This document shows, in pieces, positions 1-7,069 of a stretch of DNA of 64,000 nt. Each line of letters begins with the position of its first letter. Positions within the stretch are counted from its first letter, which is position 1. Location of the stretch: contig NZ_CANMXB010000001.1 in assembly GCF_947501785.1 (NCBI RefSeq), positions 2,065,048 to 2,129,047 of the forward strand, written 5' to 3'. Both the position numbers and the translations under genes were made by a program. The notes under the pieces are model-generated. The model ran no database searches, had not been told where the DNA came from, and was given only the letters and a program-made list of their open reading frames with translations. Origin of the DNA: an uncultured Litoreibacter sp. (GTDB taxonomy: Bacteria > Pseudomonadota > Alphaproteobacteria > Rhodobacterales > Rhodobacteraceae).

Positions 1-74
1 TAAAACAGCAGCTGACCTATCGCGGCCAGGTCCTCGTCAATCGGGTCAAACATCCCCGCGGGCGCATCAGACAT
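1..74 (-). CDS. 5' fragment of a leftward gene, possibly cytochrome c peroxidase-like
   Basis: An open frame starts at an ATG at 74 and runs leftward off the window, giving only about 24 residues (MSDAPAGMFDPIDEDLAAIG and a few more). The frame has no stop, and its DLAAIGQLLF-type ending resembles the stretch just before the first haem site of di-haem cytochrome c peroxidase/MauG proteins. No signal peptide is visible, which argues against that assignment. It would be divergent from the Sel1 gene at 126. The fragment is too short for a firm call. Confidence 0.3.
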   Translation of the reverse strand, partial: MSDAPAGMFDPIDEDLAAIGQLLF

Positions 75-125
75 TGCAGGCCCCGCCAAGCCCAGCCAAA
101 CTGCCCCCAACAAACGGAGACCGAC

Positions 126-593
126 ATGCGCTTTCTTGCCATCCTCGCCCTGATGACCCTTCCGGCTGCCGCCGATATCGAAAAAGCCCGCGACCTTATG
201 GAGGCCAACAAATTCGAAGAGGCGCGGGAGGCCCTTTGGCCTGCGGCCCGGTCCGGCAACGCCGACGCGGAGGAGCTGATCGGCGTCATGTACGCGCTTG
301 GCCTTGGCGTCGAAAAGGACCCGGTTCGGGCGTTTGAATGGTATTTGCGCAGCTCGATGAAGGGTCATCCCGGCGCGCAATCCGGCATTGGATGGTACTA
401 CGAGGAAGGCATCGGCATGCCCGCCCCGGACCTTGTCCGCGCCTACATGTGGTACGCGCTTAGCGCCATCGGCGGTGACCCCGACGCGGCTATCTCCCAG
501 GAGGAGGTGGTCAAGAAGATGACCCAAGAGCAGATTGATCATGCGCATGAGCTGATCGCCGATTACAAAGTTTGGATGTATCCGTTCCGTTGA
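126..593 (+). CDS. Sel1-repeat (TPR-like) exported protein
   Basis: A 155-residue protein with an N-terminal hydrophobic signal-like segment (residues 1-16, ending AAA). Two or three Sel1-like alpha/alpha repeats follow (about 40-125), recognisable from GNADAEELIGVMYALGLGV, then DPVRAFEWYLRSS, and again from VRAYMWYALSAIGGD. Sel1 repeats are protein-protein interaction scaffolds, often periplasmic in proteobacteria. A GGAG lies about 6 bases before the ATG, supporting this start. It stands alone, followed by hairpins shared with the convergent dctP gene. The partner and process are unknown. Confidence 0.75.
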   Translation: MRFLAILALMTLPAAADIEKARDLMEANKFEEAREALWPAARSGNADAEELIGVMYALGLGVEKDPVRAFEWYLRSSMKGHPGAQSGIGWYYEEGIGMPAPDLVRAYMWYALSAIGGDPDAAISQEEVVKKMTQEQIDHAHELIADYKVWMYPFR

Positions 594-603
594 GCGCCGC
601 CGC

Positions 604-688
604 CATTTTCTCATCGAGAAAATGAACCCAAAGTCTCCTCGAGACTTTGGCGCCCGAAAAGGCGCAGCGGCCCGAAAGCCGCTACGCC
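604..688. terminator. Three consecutive hairpins between convergent genes
   Basis: CATTTTCTC (604-612) pairs with GAGAAAATG (616-624). CCAAAGTCTC (628-637) pairs with GAGACTTTGG (641-650). A third stem at 661-688 (GGCG-AGCGGC with GCCGCT-CGCC) has one mismatch. The first two have 3-base loops. They lie between the stops of the Sel1 gene (593) and dctP (695), so they most likely end transcription from both sides; neither has a long U-tract in either direction. Confidence 0.65.
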
Positions 689-694
689 GAGGTC

Positions 695-1771
695 TTACTT
701 CAGATCAGCGTCACGCGCGGCATTCACCGCTGCTTCCGCCTCGGCCACAGCCGCCGTCAGCGCGTCAAACGCCGCGCCGCCACCGTCAACATTGGATTTG
801 AACCAGTCATAGACCGGGGCCGCCGCGTCTTTGAAGGCCGCTTTCTGCTCCGGTGTTGGCACATAAAGGTCGCCGCCAGCCGCGACGAAATCCTCGTAGG
901 CCTGGATCGACTTGCGCTTCGGCGAGGCAAACGTGGCCTGCTGCAGCTGGTAGAACCCGTCCACAACAACGCGCTTCAGCCCGTCATCCATCGACTGGAA
1001 CTTTTCGTTGTTCATGAACCACAGCGCGCCCATGTATGCGTGGCCATCCAAGGTCACGTATTTCAGGCCCGCATCAGGGAACTTCATGTTCATGATGTCC
1101 GTGATGCCGTTCTTTGATCCTTCCACAACGCCCGTCTGGAACGAGGTGAACAGCTCAGGCCATGGGATCGGGGTGGGCGACGCGCCAAGCGCTTTCACCA
1201 GCTCTTGCGGCAGGTCAGCCACAACAGTCCGGATCTTCAGCCCGTCCATGTCACCCGGCTCCGCCACGCGGCGCTTGGTGTTGGCAAAGTTGCGCCAGCC
1301 GCCCGTGTTGCCGATGGTCATCAGGCGGATGCTGTCGCCGGACGCTTCCTTGACCATGTCCTGCATGGTGGTGGTGAAGCCCGACCCGTTGGCCAAGGCG
1401 GCCTCCGCAATCCGGTCATCTGCCATCAGGTAAGGCAGGTCCAGAACCTGGATGAACGGGAAGATCCCCGACACCCCGCCCGAGGTGGACACATAGACGT
1501 CGATCGTGCCGTCGCCCACGCCCTGCAGGCACTCTGCGCCGTTGCCGCACAGCTGCGTGCCGATGAACAGCTCAACCGTGATCGCACCGTTGGATGCCGC
1601 CTCCACGTAGTTCTTGAACACGACCAGGCCGTCATAATCCTCGTCATTCTCGTTCGAGTTCGCGGTCGCGCGGATGGTCATCGCATGACCGTCCGCCCAG
1701 GCCGCAACGCTGGTGCCGGCCATCAAGGCCGCAAGGCCCAACGCCTTCAATGTGTTTCCAAGTTTCATCAT
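695..1771 (-). CDS. dctP: TRAP transporter solute receptor, DctP family
   Basis: A 358-residue periplasmic receptor of the DctP family that captures a (usually carboxylate) ligand for the DctQM permease encoded just upstream. The signal peptide is residues 1-26 with an AWA-D cleavage site. The DctP hallmark GLKIRTV carries Arg about 181, which in this family usually salt-bridges the ligand carboxylate. Start: GGGAGGATT precedes tandem ATG codons. It is the last gene of the leftward deoR-dctQ-dctM-dctP set, an order with the receptor at the 3' end. The sequence does not reveal the ligand. Confidence 0.9.
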   Translation of the reverse strand: MMKLGNTLKALGLAALMAGTSVAAWADGHAMTIRATANSNENDEDYDGLVVFKNYVEAASNGAITVELFIGTQLCGNGAECLQGVGDGTIDVYVSTSGGVSGIFPFIQVLDLPYLMADDRIAEAALANGSGFTTTMQDMVKEASGDSIRLMTIGNTGGWRNFANTKRRVAEPGDMDGLKIRTVVADLPQELVKALGASPTPIPWPELFTSFQTGVVEGSKNGITDIMNMKFPDAGLKYVTLDGHAYMGALWFMNNEKFQSMDDGLKRVVVDGFYQLQQATFASPKRKSIQAYEDFVAAGGDLYVPTPEQKAAFKDAAAPVYDWFKSNVDGGGAAFDALTAAVAEAEAAVNAARDADLK

Positions 1772-1799
1772 AATCCTCCCATTGGATCTTTTTGGTTAT

Positions 1800-3086
1800 T
1801 TACAGAAAGCCGAACAGCCCCGGCACGAATAGCGAGATCGCAGGCACGTAGGTTATCAAGAATATCACCGCAATTTCGACGGCGAGGAAAGGCAAAATCG
1901 CTTTGGCAATCGCCTCAACCCGTTCGCCGCTGACCGATGAAGCCACAAACAGCACCAGCCCCATCGGCGGCGTCGCCAGCCCCACGGTCAGGTTGACGCT
2001 CATGATTATGGCGAAATGCACCGGGTCCACGCCCAGCGAGGTGAAGATCGGTGCCAGGATTGGCCCCAGAATGATGATCGCCGGGCCCGCGTCCAGGAAC
2101 ATGCCGACGATGAACAGCAGCAGGTTGATCAGAAACAGCAGGATCAGCGGGTTGGATGACAGCGACAGGATGTAAGCGGCCAGCGTCTCCGGCGCGTGGC
2201 TCAGCGACACAACCGTCTTGAACGCCATGGCCGCGCCCACCAGCAGCAATACCACCGACGAGGTCAGCGCCGCCTTGATCAGCACATCCGGCAGGTCCTT
2301 CAGCGACATCTCCTTCAGCACGAAGATTGAAATGATGAACGCGTAGAACACCGCCACGGCTGCGGCCTCGGTGGGCGTGAACACACCCCCCAAAATGCCG
2401 CCCAAAATGATCACCGGCGTCAGCAGCGGGAAAAAGGCCTTGATCGAGGCCTGACCTTTTTCAGACCACGTCGCCCGCTCCCGCGATTTGGGGAAGTCGG
2501 CGGAATTGGCCATGTAGGACGTCATCGCCATCAACCCTGCGCCCACCAAAACCCCCGGCACGATGCCCGCCAAAAACAGCGCGGCCACGCTTTCGCCCAT
2601 CACATAGGCGTAGATAATCATGATGCCGGATGGCGGGATAATCGGACCAATCACGGAAGACGCCGCGGTGATCGCCGCCGCAAACCGCCGCGTGTAGCCT
2701 TCTTTCTCCATCGCCGGGATCAGCATCGACCCCAGCGCGGAAGTGTCCGCCACGGCAGACCCCGAAAGCCCGGCAAACAGCATGGACGACAGAATGTTCA
2801 CTTGCGCCAAACCGCCCTTCAAATGCCCCACGCAGGCCTGCGAAAACTCAACCAGCCGCATCGTGATGCCGCCCCGGTTCATCATCTCGCCCGCCAGCAT
2901 GAAGAACGGGATCGCCATCAATGGAAACGAGTCCATCCCGTTATAGACGTTGCGGTAAAGCAGCGTGATGTCCTTTTCCTGCCCGTTCGCCCACAGCAAA
3001 AGCCCGGGCGCCGCAACAAGGCCAAAGAACACCGGCAGGCCGATGCACAGGAACAACAAGAACAGGGGCAGGAACCAGACAAGCAT
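1800..3086 (-). CDS. dctM: TRAP transporter large permease DctM
   Basis: A 428-residue inner-membrane protein with about 11-12 hydrophobic segments, the normal size for DctM, the sodium-coupled translocation subunit. Typical DctM stretches are visible: IPFFMLAGEMMNRGG near residue 60, the SGSAVADTSALGSMLIP segment near 110, and GLATPPMGLVLFVASSV near 370. Its ATG overlaps the dctQ stop (TGATG), implying translational coupling. dctP follows after 28 bases. Together they form a complete tripartite importer. Confidence 0.92.
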   Translation of the reverse strand: MLVWFLPLFLLFLCIGLPVFFGLVAAPGLLLWANGQEKDITLLYRNVYNGMDSFPLMAIPFFMLAGEMMNRGGITMRLVEFSQACVGHLKGGLAQVNILSSMLFAGLSGSAVADTSALGSMLIPAMEKEGYTRRFAAAITAASSVIGPIIPPSGIMIIYAYVMGESVAALFLAGIVPGVLVGAGLMAMTSYMANSADFPKSRERATWSEKGQASIKAFFPLLTPVIILGGILGGVFTPTEAAAVAVFYAFIISIFVLKEMSLKDLPDVLIKAALTSSVVLLLVGAAMAFKTVVSLSHAPETLAAYILSLSSNPLILLFLINLLLFIVGMFLDAGPAIIILGPILAPIFTSLGVDPVHFAIIMSVNLTVGLATPPMGLVLFVASSVSGERVEAIAKAILPFLAVEIAVIFLITYVPAISLFVPGLFGFL

Positions 3087-3676
3087 CAGTCAGCTCCCAA
3101 CGTGGCGGCTTCGGGGATGATGGGCAGATCGTGCTCCCGGCCCATCATGATCGCGATTTGGCGCAGGATCATCTCGACCGTCACGGAGGTCATCAACGTG
3201 ACCCCAACCAGCAAGGAGGCCATCATCCACGACCGTGGCACCCGGAACCATTCCGTGAAGGAGACATTCGTTGGCAGCCAAAGCGCCGCCGTTTTGAACC
3301 TGCCGCCAAAGCCCGTCACCTCGCCCCAGCCGATTTTCACGGCCGTCACCAGCACCAGCAGGGCGATGATCAGCAGGAACATGTTCAGCAACGACGCCAC
3401 GACGCGCGGCAACATCAGCACCAGCATGTCAATCGCCACAAATCCGCCGCGCCGGTACGCGGTCGGCGCAACCAAGCCGGTCATCCACAACATCATGAAG
3501 CGCGCGGCCTCATCCGGCCACGGCAATGCGTTGTTCAAAACATAGCGGAAAAACACCTGCAGCAGGATCGCAAAGACCATCAGCCCGATCAACACAACGG
3601 AAACCTGCCTGCCAACCGCAAGCAACGCGCTGTTGATAAGCGCCAGCAATCGAGCTGCTCCAAGTATCGGTGCCAT
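3086..3676 (-). CDS. dctQ: TRAP transporter small permease DctQ
   Basis: A 196-residue four-helix membrane protein. The LPWPDEAARFMMLWMTGLVAP segment is the classic DctQ signature (W-x-E-E/D-x-A-R) near residues 51-72. The start ATG at 3676 follows a good GGAGG. DctQ is the small partner that holds DctM in the membrane. It is the first transporter gene of the leftward set, 79 bases downstream of the DeoR regulator gene, and that gap contains a palindrome likely to be bound by the regulator. Confidence 0.9.
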   Translation of the reverse strand: MAPILGAARLLALINSALLAVGRQVSVVLIGLMVFAILLQVFFRYVLNNALPWPDEAARFMMLWMTGLVAPTAYRRGGFVAIDMLVLMLPRVVASLLNMFLLIIALLVLVTAVKIGWGEVTGFGGRFKTAALWLPTNVSFTEWFRVPRSWMMASLLVGVTLMTSVTVEMILRQIAIMMGREHDLPIIPEAATLGAD

Positions 3677-3686
3677 GATCCTCCCA

Positions 3687-3735
3687 AACGCGCGCTACTG
3701 AACGCGCGTTACTTTCGATTAGTGTTAAATCGAAA
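3687..3735 (-). promoter_or_regulatory. Predicted DeoR-type operator before dctQ
   Basis: TTTCGATT (3713-3720) and AATCGAAA (3728-3735) form a perfect 8-base inverted repeat with a 7-base spacer. Its TCGAAA half-sites resemble the CGAAA sites upstream of the regulator gene (4545-4588) and those known for DeoR/GlpR-family repressors. Beside it, a 13-base direct repeat (AACGCGCGCTACT at 3687 and AACGCGCGTTACT at 3701) differs at one base. The site sits 37-59 bases before the dctQ start, suited to control of the transporter genes. Confidence 0.6.
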
Positions 3736-3755
3736 CTCTGAGTCAAGACACAATT

Positions 3756-4517
3756 TCATCGATCCGAGAGAACCAGCTCAACCTCATGCTTCTTGCACAG
3801 CGGCCCCACCCAAGGATCAAACACCCCATCAGTGACGACAGTATGCACATCCGCCAGATGCCCCAGCTTCACTGGGGCGGCCCTGCCGAACTTGCCTGCA
3901 TCAATCGCCAATATCACATGGCGCGCATGGGCCATCATTGCGCGGCAAATCTGAACCTCGGCCAGATCGTAATCCAGCAACGTGCCATCTTCGGCCAGGG
4001 CCGCCGCTCCGATCACCGCATAATCCACTCGAAACTGACGGATGTAATCCACCGCTTCCGCTCCAAGAATTGCCCCATCCACGCGGCGCACAACACCGCC
4101 CGGCACAATCACCTCAAGCCCAGGAAAAACACGCATTTCAGCCGCCAGATCAACGTTGTCCGTCACCACGCGCAGCTGGCTGTGCCCTGACAGCATCCGC
4201 GCCACTTGCGCTGTTGTGGTTCCTGCATTCAAGAACACGGCGCAGGTCTGCGGGATCCGGCCCGCAACAGCCGCCCCGATGGACTGTTTGGCATAGATCG
4301 CGTCGCCTGCCCGCTCCGCCGGCGCCGTATACTCCACCCCGCCAACCACGGTCGCGCCGCCATGAAAGCGCACCACGTGATGCAGCTCCGCCAGAACCTG
4401 AAGATCCTTGCGGATGGTCTGGGGCGAGGTCGCAAATTGCTCCGCCAATTCCTCAACGCGCACCCGCGATTGAGCCTCAATCAAATTCAGAATTTTTCTT
4501 TGTCGCTGGCTGAGCAT
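3756..4517 (-). CDS. DeoR/GlpR-family transcriptional regulator
   Basis: A 253-residue DeoR-type repressor. The N-terminal winged HTH (about residues 1-57: LSQRQRKILNLIEAQSRVRV, then SPQTIRKDLQVL) is followed by a DeoRC effector domain of the sugar-phosphate isomerase fold (GGATVVGG, NAGTTT, VTDN, VIGAAALAEDG). An in-frame upstream Met exists at 4574, but the ATG at 4517 has a strong GGGGGGAGAT Shine-Dalgarno and matches the family N-terminus. It is the first gene of the leftward TRAP set and probably controls it. Members usually sense phosphorylated sugars or polyols. Confidence 0.88.
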   Translation of the reverse strand: MLSQRQRKILNLIEAQSRVRVEELAEQFATSPQTIRKDLQVLAELHHVVRFHGGATVVGGVEYTAPAERAGDAIYAKQSIGAAVAGRIPQTCAVFLNAGTTTAQVARMLSGHSQLRVVTDNVDLAAEMRVFPGLEVIVPGGVVRRVDGAILGAEAVDYIRQFRVDYAVIGAAALAEDGTLLDYDLAEVQICRAMMAHARHVILAIDAGKFGRAAPVKLGHLADVHTVVTDGVFDPWVGPLCKKHEVELVLSDR

Positions 4518-4544
4518 ATCTCCCCCCTCTACAGTCAACCACAT

Positions 4545-4588
4545 AAACGAAAGAAACGAAAGCGGCATCATCACCGCTCTTTCGTTTC
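4545..4588 (-). promoter_or_regulatory. Predicted DeoR-type autoregulatory operator
   Basis: GAAACGAAAG (4553-4562) and CTTTCGTTTC (4579-4588) are perfect inverted copies 16 bases apart. A third, overlapping copy of AAACGAAAG occupies 4545-4553. Repeated CGAAA half-sites 28-71 bases upstream of a DeoR-family gene fit autoregulation by that family. Confidence 0.6.
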
Positions 4589-4613
4589 CATTTGGTTGAA
4601 AATACTCCGGGGT

Positions 4614-4699
4614 GTGGGGCAGAGCCCCACCAAAGGGGTTTGGGGCAGCGCCCCAAGTCTGCGCGACAGCGCAAAAACATCATGCGCGGCGTAAGCCGC
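4614..4699. repeat. Array of four short hairpins (REP-like extragenic element)
   Basis: Four adjacent stem-loops lie between the yjbR stop and the deoR promoter: GTGGGGC/GCCCCAC (4614-4630), TTGGGGC/GCCCCAA (4640-4656), TGCGC/GCGCA (4660-4673) and GCGGC/GCCGC (4686-4699). Loops are 3-4 bases. The first two stems are near copies of each other, as in extragenic palindromic repeats. They may also end transcription from the leftward IclR-ABC-yjbR operon. Confidence 0.6.
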
Positions 4700-4712
4700 T
4701 CCATTCAACGGA

Positions 4713-5066
4713 TCAAATCCCCAATTCGGCCCGCTTCTTCTTGGTCAGGCCCGCCGCGACCAGATCATAGGAGGCGGTCAAATGGTTGCGCAGCTCTGCG
4801 TCCCCCAACCCAGGATCCGCATAATCCTGTATCCACTTCATCCCGCGCGAGGCCAGATAGGGCGCCGGTCGCAACCCGGGCATCTCAGGCAATATCTCGA
4901 ACGCCATGTCTGAGACCTTAAAGGTGAACGCGTCGCGATCGTCGGCCCAACCGCCAATGGCGAAAACCTTGCCGCCAATCTTCCAGACATCCGCATTGCC
5001 CCACTGCACCACATGGGAGGTGGGGCCAATGTCTTTGCAAAACGCGTTAAACTCGTCTCGGGTCAT
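4713..5066 (-). CDS. MmcQ/YjbR family protein
   Basis: A 117-residue protein of the MmcQ/YjbR family, a CyaY-like double-wing fold of unproven biochemical role sometimes annotated as DNA-binding. Visible family features are the start MTRDEFNAFC, KVFAIGGW, then FTFKVSD, and the terminal YDLVAAGLTKKKRAELG. Its ATG lies only 3 bases after the ABC ATPase stop, so it is translated from the same leftward mRNA as the IclR regulator and the sugar ABC ATPase. What it does in a sugar operon is not evident. Confidence 0.8.
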   Translation of the reverse strand: MTRDEFNAFCKDIGPTSHVVQWGNADVWKIGGKVFAIGGWADDRDAFTFKVSDMAFEILPEMPGLRPAPYLASRGMKWIQDYADPGLGDAELRNHLTASYDLVAAGLTKKKRAELGI

Positions 5067-5069
5067 GCC

Positions 5070-6128
5070 TTAACGAATACGCGCTTCGCTTGCCCCGTCA
5101 AACACCATCGCCCGTGGCAGGTCCAAAGTCAGCCCGACACGCGTGCCTTCCTCAGACCGATCGTCCCCGCGCTCTTCCACGATGATCTTCTCTCCCGTGT
5201 CGCTCATCAGGTAGGCGTAGGATACGCCGCCCAAAGCCTCCGTCAGCTCAACGGAATGGGTGTCGCCCGCCGGATCAATCACCAGATGCTCGGGCCGCAG
5301 GCCAATGGACACGGCCGTCCCGTCCGCAGGCAAGGACACGTCCACCGCGCAATCCTGACGCAGCGCAGGCACGTTGACCTTGCCGCCTTTCACGGTCCCC
5401 TCAAGGAAGTTCATCGCAGGGGACCCGATAAAGCCTGCCACAAACTTGTTGTCCGGGTTGCGGTACAGCTCCAGCGGTGCGCCGACTTGCTCGATCCGGC
5501 CCGCCCGCAGCACCACGATCTTGTCGGCGAGCGTCATCGCCTCCACCTGGTCGTGGGTCACGTAAATCATCGTCGCGCCGATTTCCTTGTGCAGGCGCGC
5601 GATCTCTACCCGCATCTCCACACGCAGCTCGGCATCCAGGTTGGACAGCGGCTCGTCAAACAGAAACACCTCAGGCCCACGAACAATGGCCCGCCCAATC
5701 GACACACGCTGACGCTGCCCGCCCGACAAAGCGGCGGGTTTGCGCGCCAGATACTCTTCCAGCTTCAGAATGCGCGTGGCCTCCGCCACCTTCTCTTCGA
5801 TCACCGCCTTGGGATGCCCGTTCATCTTCAGGCCGAACCCCATATTCTCCTTCACCGTCATATGCGGGTACAAAGCGTAGGTCTGGAACACCATGGCTAC
5901 TCCGCGCTCGGACGGGTCCATGCGGGTCACGTCCCGTTCGCCAATGGAAACCGACCCTTCCGTGATCTCCTCCAGCCCCGCGATCATCCGCAGCAAGGTG
6001 GATTTGCCGCAGCCCGACGGGCCTACGAAAACGCAGAACTCGCCGTCGCCAATGTCAAGGTCAACGCCATGCATCACCTGCACATCGCCGTAGCGCTTAA
6101 TCACGTTTCTGATGGTCAAACCTGACAT
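5070..6128 (-). CDS. Sugar ABC transporter ATPase, UgpC/MsmK/MalK type
   Basis: A 352-residue ATPase that energises carbohydrate uptake. Walker A GPSGCGKST at about 36-44, Q-loop Gln 82, signature LSGGQ at 134-138, Walker B FLFDEP at 155-160, and the H-loop in YVTHDQ near 192. The C-terminal 110 residues form the MOI/TOBE regulatory domain typical of MalK/UgpC proteins (SIGLRPEHL). It lies between the IclR regulator and yjbR, and divergent from the matching binding protein and permeases at 7070-10245, so it is the natural motor for that system. Such ATPases can serve more than one importer. Confidence 0.9.
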   Translation of the reverse strand: MSGLTIRNVIKRYGDVQVMHGVDLDIGDGEFCVFVGPSGCGKSTLLRMIAGLEEITEGSVSIGERDVTRMDPSERGVAMVFQTYALYPHMTVKENMGFGLKMNGHPKAVIEEKVAEATRILKLEEYLARKPAALSGGQRQRVSIGRAIVRGPEVFLFDEPLSNLDAELRVEMRVEIARLHKEIGATMIYVTHDQVEAMTLADKIVVLRAGRIEQVGAPLELYRNPDNKFVAGFIGSPAMNFLEGTVKGGKVNVPALRQDCAVDVSLPADGTAVSIGLRPEHLVIDPAGDTHSVELTEALGGVSYAYLMSDTGEKIIVEERGDDRSEEGTRVGLTLDLPRAMVFDGASEARIR

Positions 6129-6151
6129 GGGTCTTCTCCCTTTCTGGGGCT

Positions 6152-6949
6152 CTAGGCGTGTTCTTCAATCTGGTCGGGGAAGCGCCAGCTTTCGGCGTCT
6201 TCGGCGATGCGTCCAACGGTGGTCTTCATATGCGGCACCAAGGCGGCCAAACTCTCCAAGGAATGGCGCGCGGTGGTCGAGGTAACGGACAGACCGCCCA
6301 GCACCCGCCCCGACTGCGTCAGGATCGGCAAGGCCACACAGATAATCCCGGGCTCATGCTCTTCGTTGTCATATGCAAACCCACGGCTGCAAATAATGTC
6401 CAGCTCCGCCCGCAAGGCGCGGCGCGAGGTCAGGGTGTTGTCGGTAAACTTGTGGTAGCTCTGCTGTTCAATAATCCGGGTCTGCGCGTCGATCCGGCTC
6501 CAGGCCAGCATCGCTTTGCCAACGCCGGTGCAATATACGGGGCCAACCTTACCGGCTTGGCTATACATCTCCACCGGCACGGCGGCGTTGCGCTTGTCCA
6601 CATATAAAACCTGCGCGTGGTCCAACTGCGCCAAATGCACCGTCTCGCCAATTTTCAACGACAAGGCGTCCAGGTAAGGCCGCGCCACGGGGGCAATGGA
6701 TGCGGTCTGCCACGCCTGATGGGCAAGCCGCACCAGCCGCACGCCAAGCGTGTAAACGCCGCGCTCCGCCTCGAATGACACCATCCCCTGCTGCACCAAT
6801 GTCTGCAGAAGCCGGTACAGAGTCGCCTTCGGGTAGTCGCTTGATTCGAGCAGTTCCGAGAAGCGCACCGGGCGGCCAAACGCGGCAACTTGGTCCAGCA
6901 CATTCAATGCTTTACCTACGGTACCAGCCTCATTCGGGCGCTCAGTCAT
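6152..6949 (-). CDS. IclR-family transcriptional regulator
   Basis: A 265-residue IclR-type regulator: winged HTH at about residues 10-70 (GTVGKALNVLDQV, FSELLESSDYPKATLYRLLQ) and a C-terminal GAF-like effector domain (VYCTGVGKAMLAW, GFAYDNEEHEPGIICVALPI). The ATG at 6949 is chosen over 6967 because GGGAGGACTG lies directly before it. It is divergent from the galactoside operon and leads the regulator-ATPase-yjbR transcript. Two palindromes in the shared promoter region (7013-7053) are probable binding sites. The likely effector is a galactoside, galactose or galactonate derivative (inference). Confidence 0.87.
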   Translation of the reverse strand: MTERPNEAGTVGKALNVLDQVAAFGRPVRFSELLESSDYPKATLYRLLQTLVQQGMVSFEAERGVYTLGVRLVRLAHQAWQTASIAPVARPYLDALSLKIGETVHLAQLDHAQVLYVDKRNAAVPVEMYSQAGKVGPVYCTGVGKAMLAWSRIDAQTRIIEQQSYHKFTDNTLTSRRALRAELDIICSRGFAYDNEEHEPGIICVALPILTQSGRVLGGLSVTSTTARHSLESLAALVPHMKTTVGRIAEDAESWRFPDQIEEHA

Positions 6950-6985
6950 CAGTCCTCCCACGGCCACTCCTCCCCGAGTTGCCTG

Positions 6986-7015
6986 TTGACAACCCTAGCC
7001 GAGTCGCGGTTAAGT
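6986..7015 (+). promoter_or_regulatory. Candidate sigma-70 promoter of the galactoside operon
   Basis: TTGACA at 6986-6991 is a perfect -35 box. With an 18-base spacer, TTAAGT (7010-7015) is a weak -10 box. It points toward the binding-protein gene at 7070, and the predicted IclR palindromes overlap and follow the -10 region. Confidence 0.45.
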
Positions 7016-7053
7016 TTTCAATATGCAAAACTAAGTTTCACTATTTGGAACTT
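7013..7053 (+). promoter_or_regulatory. Two tandem palindromes, predicted IclR operator
   Basis: Palindrome 1 (7013-7032) has AGTTTT and AAAACT arms around ATAT. Palindrome 2 (7033-7053) has AAGTT and AACTT arms with further symmetric bases inside. They abut with no gap, lie between the -10 region and the Shine-Dalgarno of the first operon gene, and share AAGTTT-type half-sites, consistent with paired IclR dimers. Confidence 0.5.
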
Positions 7054-7069
7054 ACCTAGGGAGGAAAAC

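Noticed and set aside
4518-4574. Extended start for the DeoR regulator
   Set aside because: The additional 19 residues overlap the predicted operator and lack a ribosome site, while ATG 4517 has a strong one.
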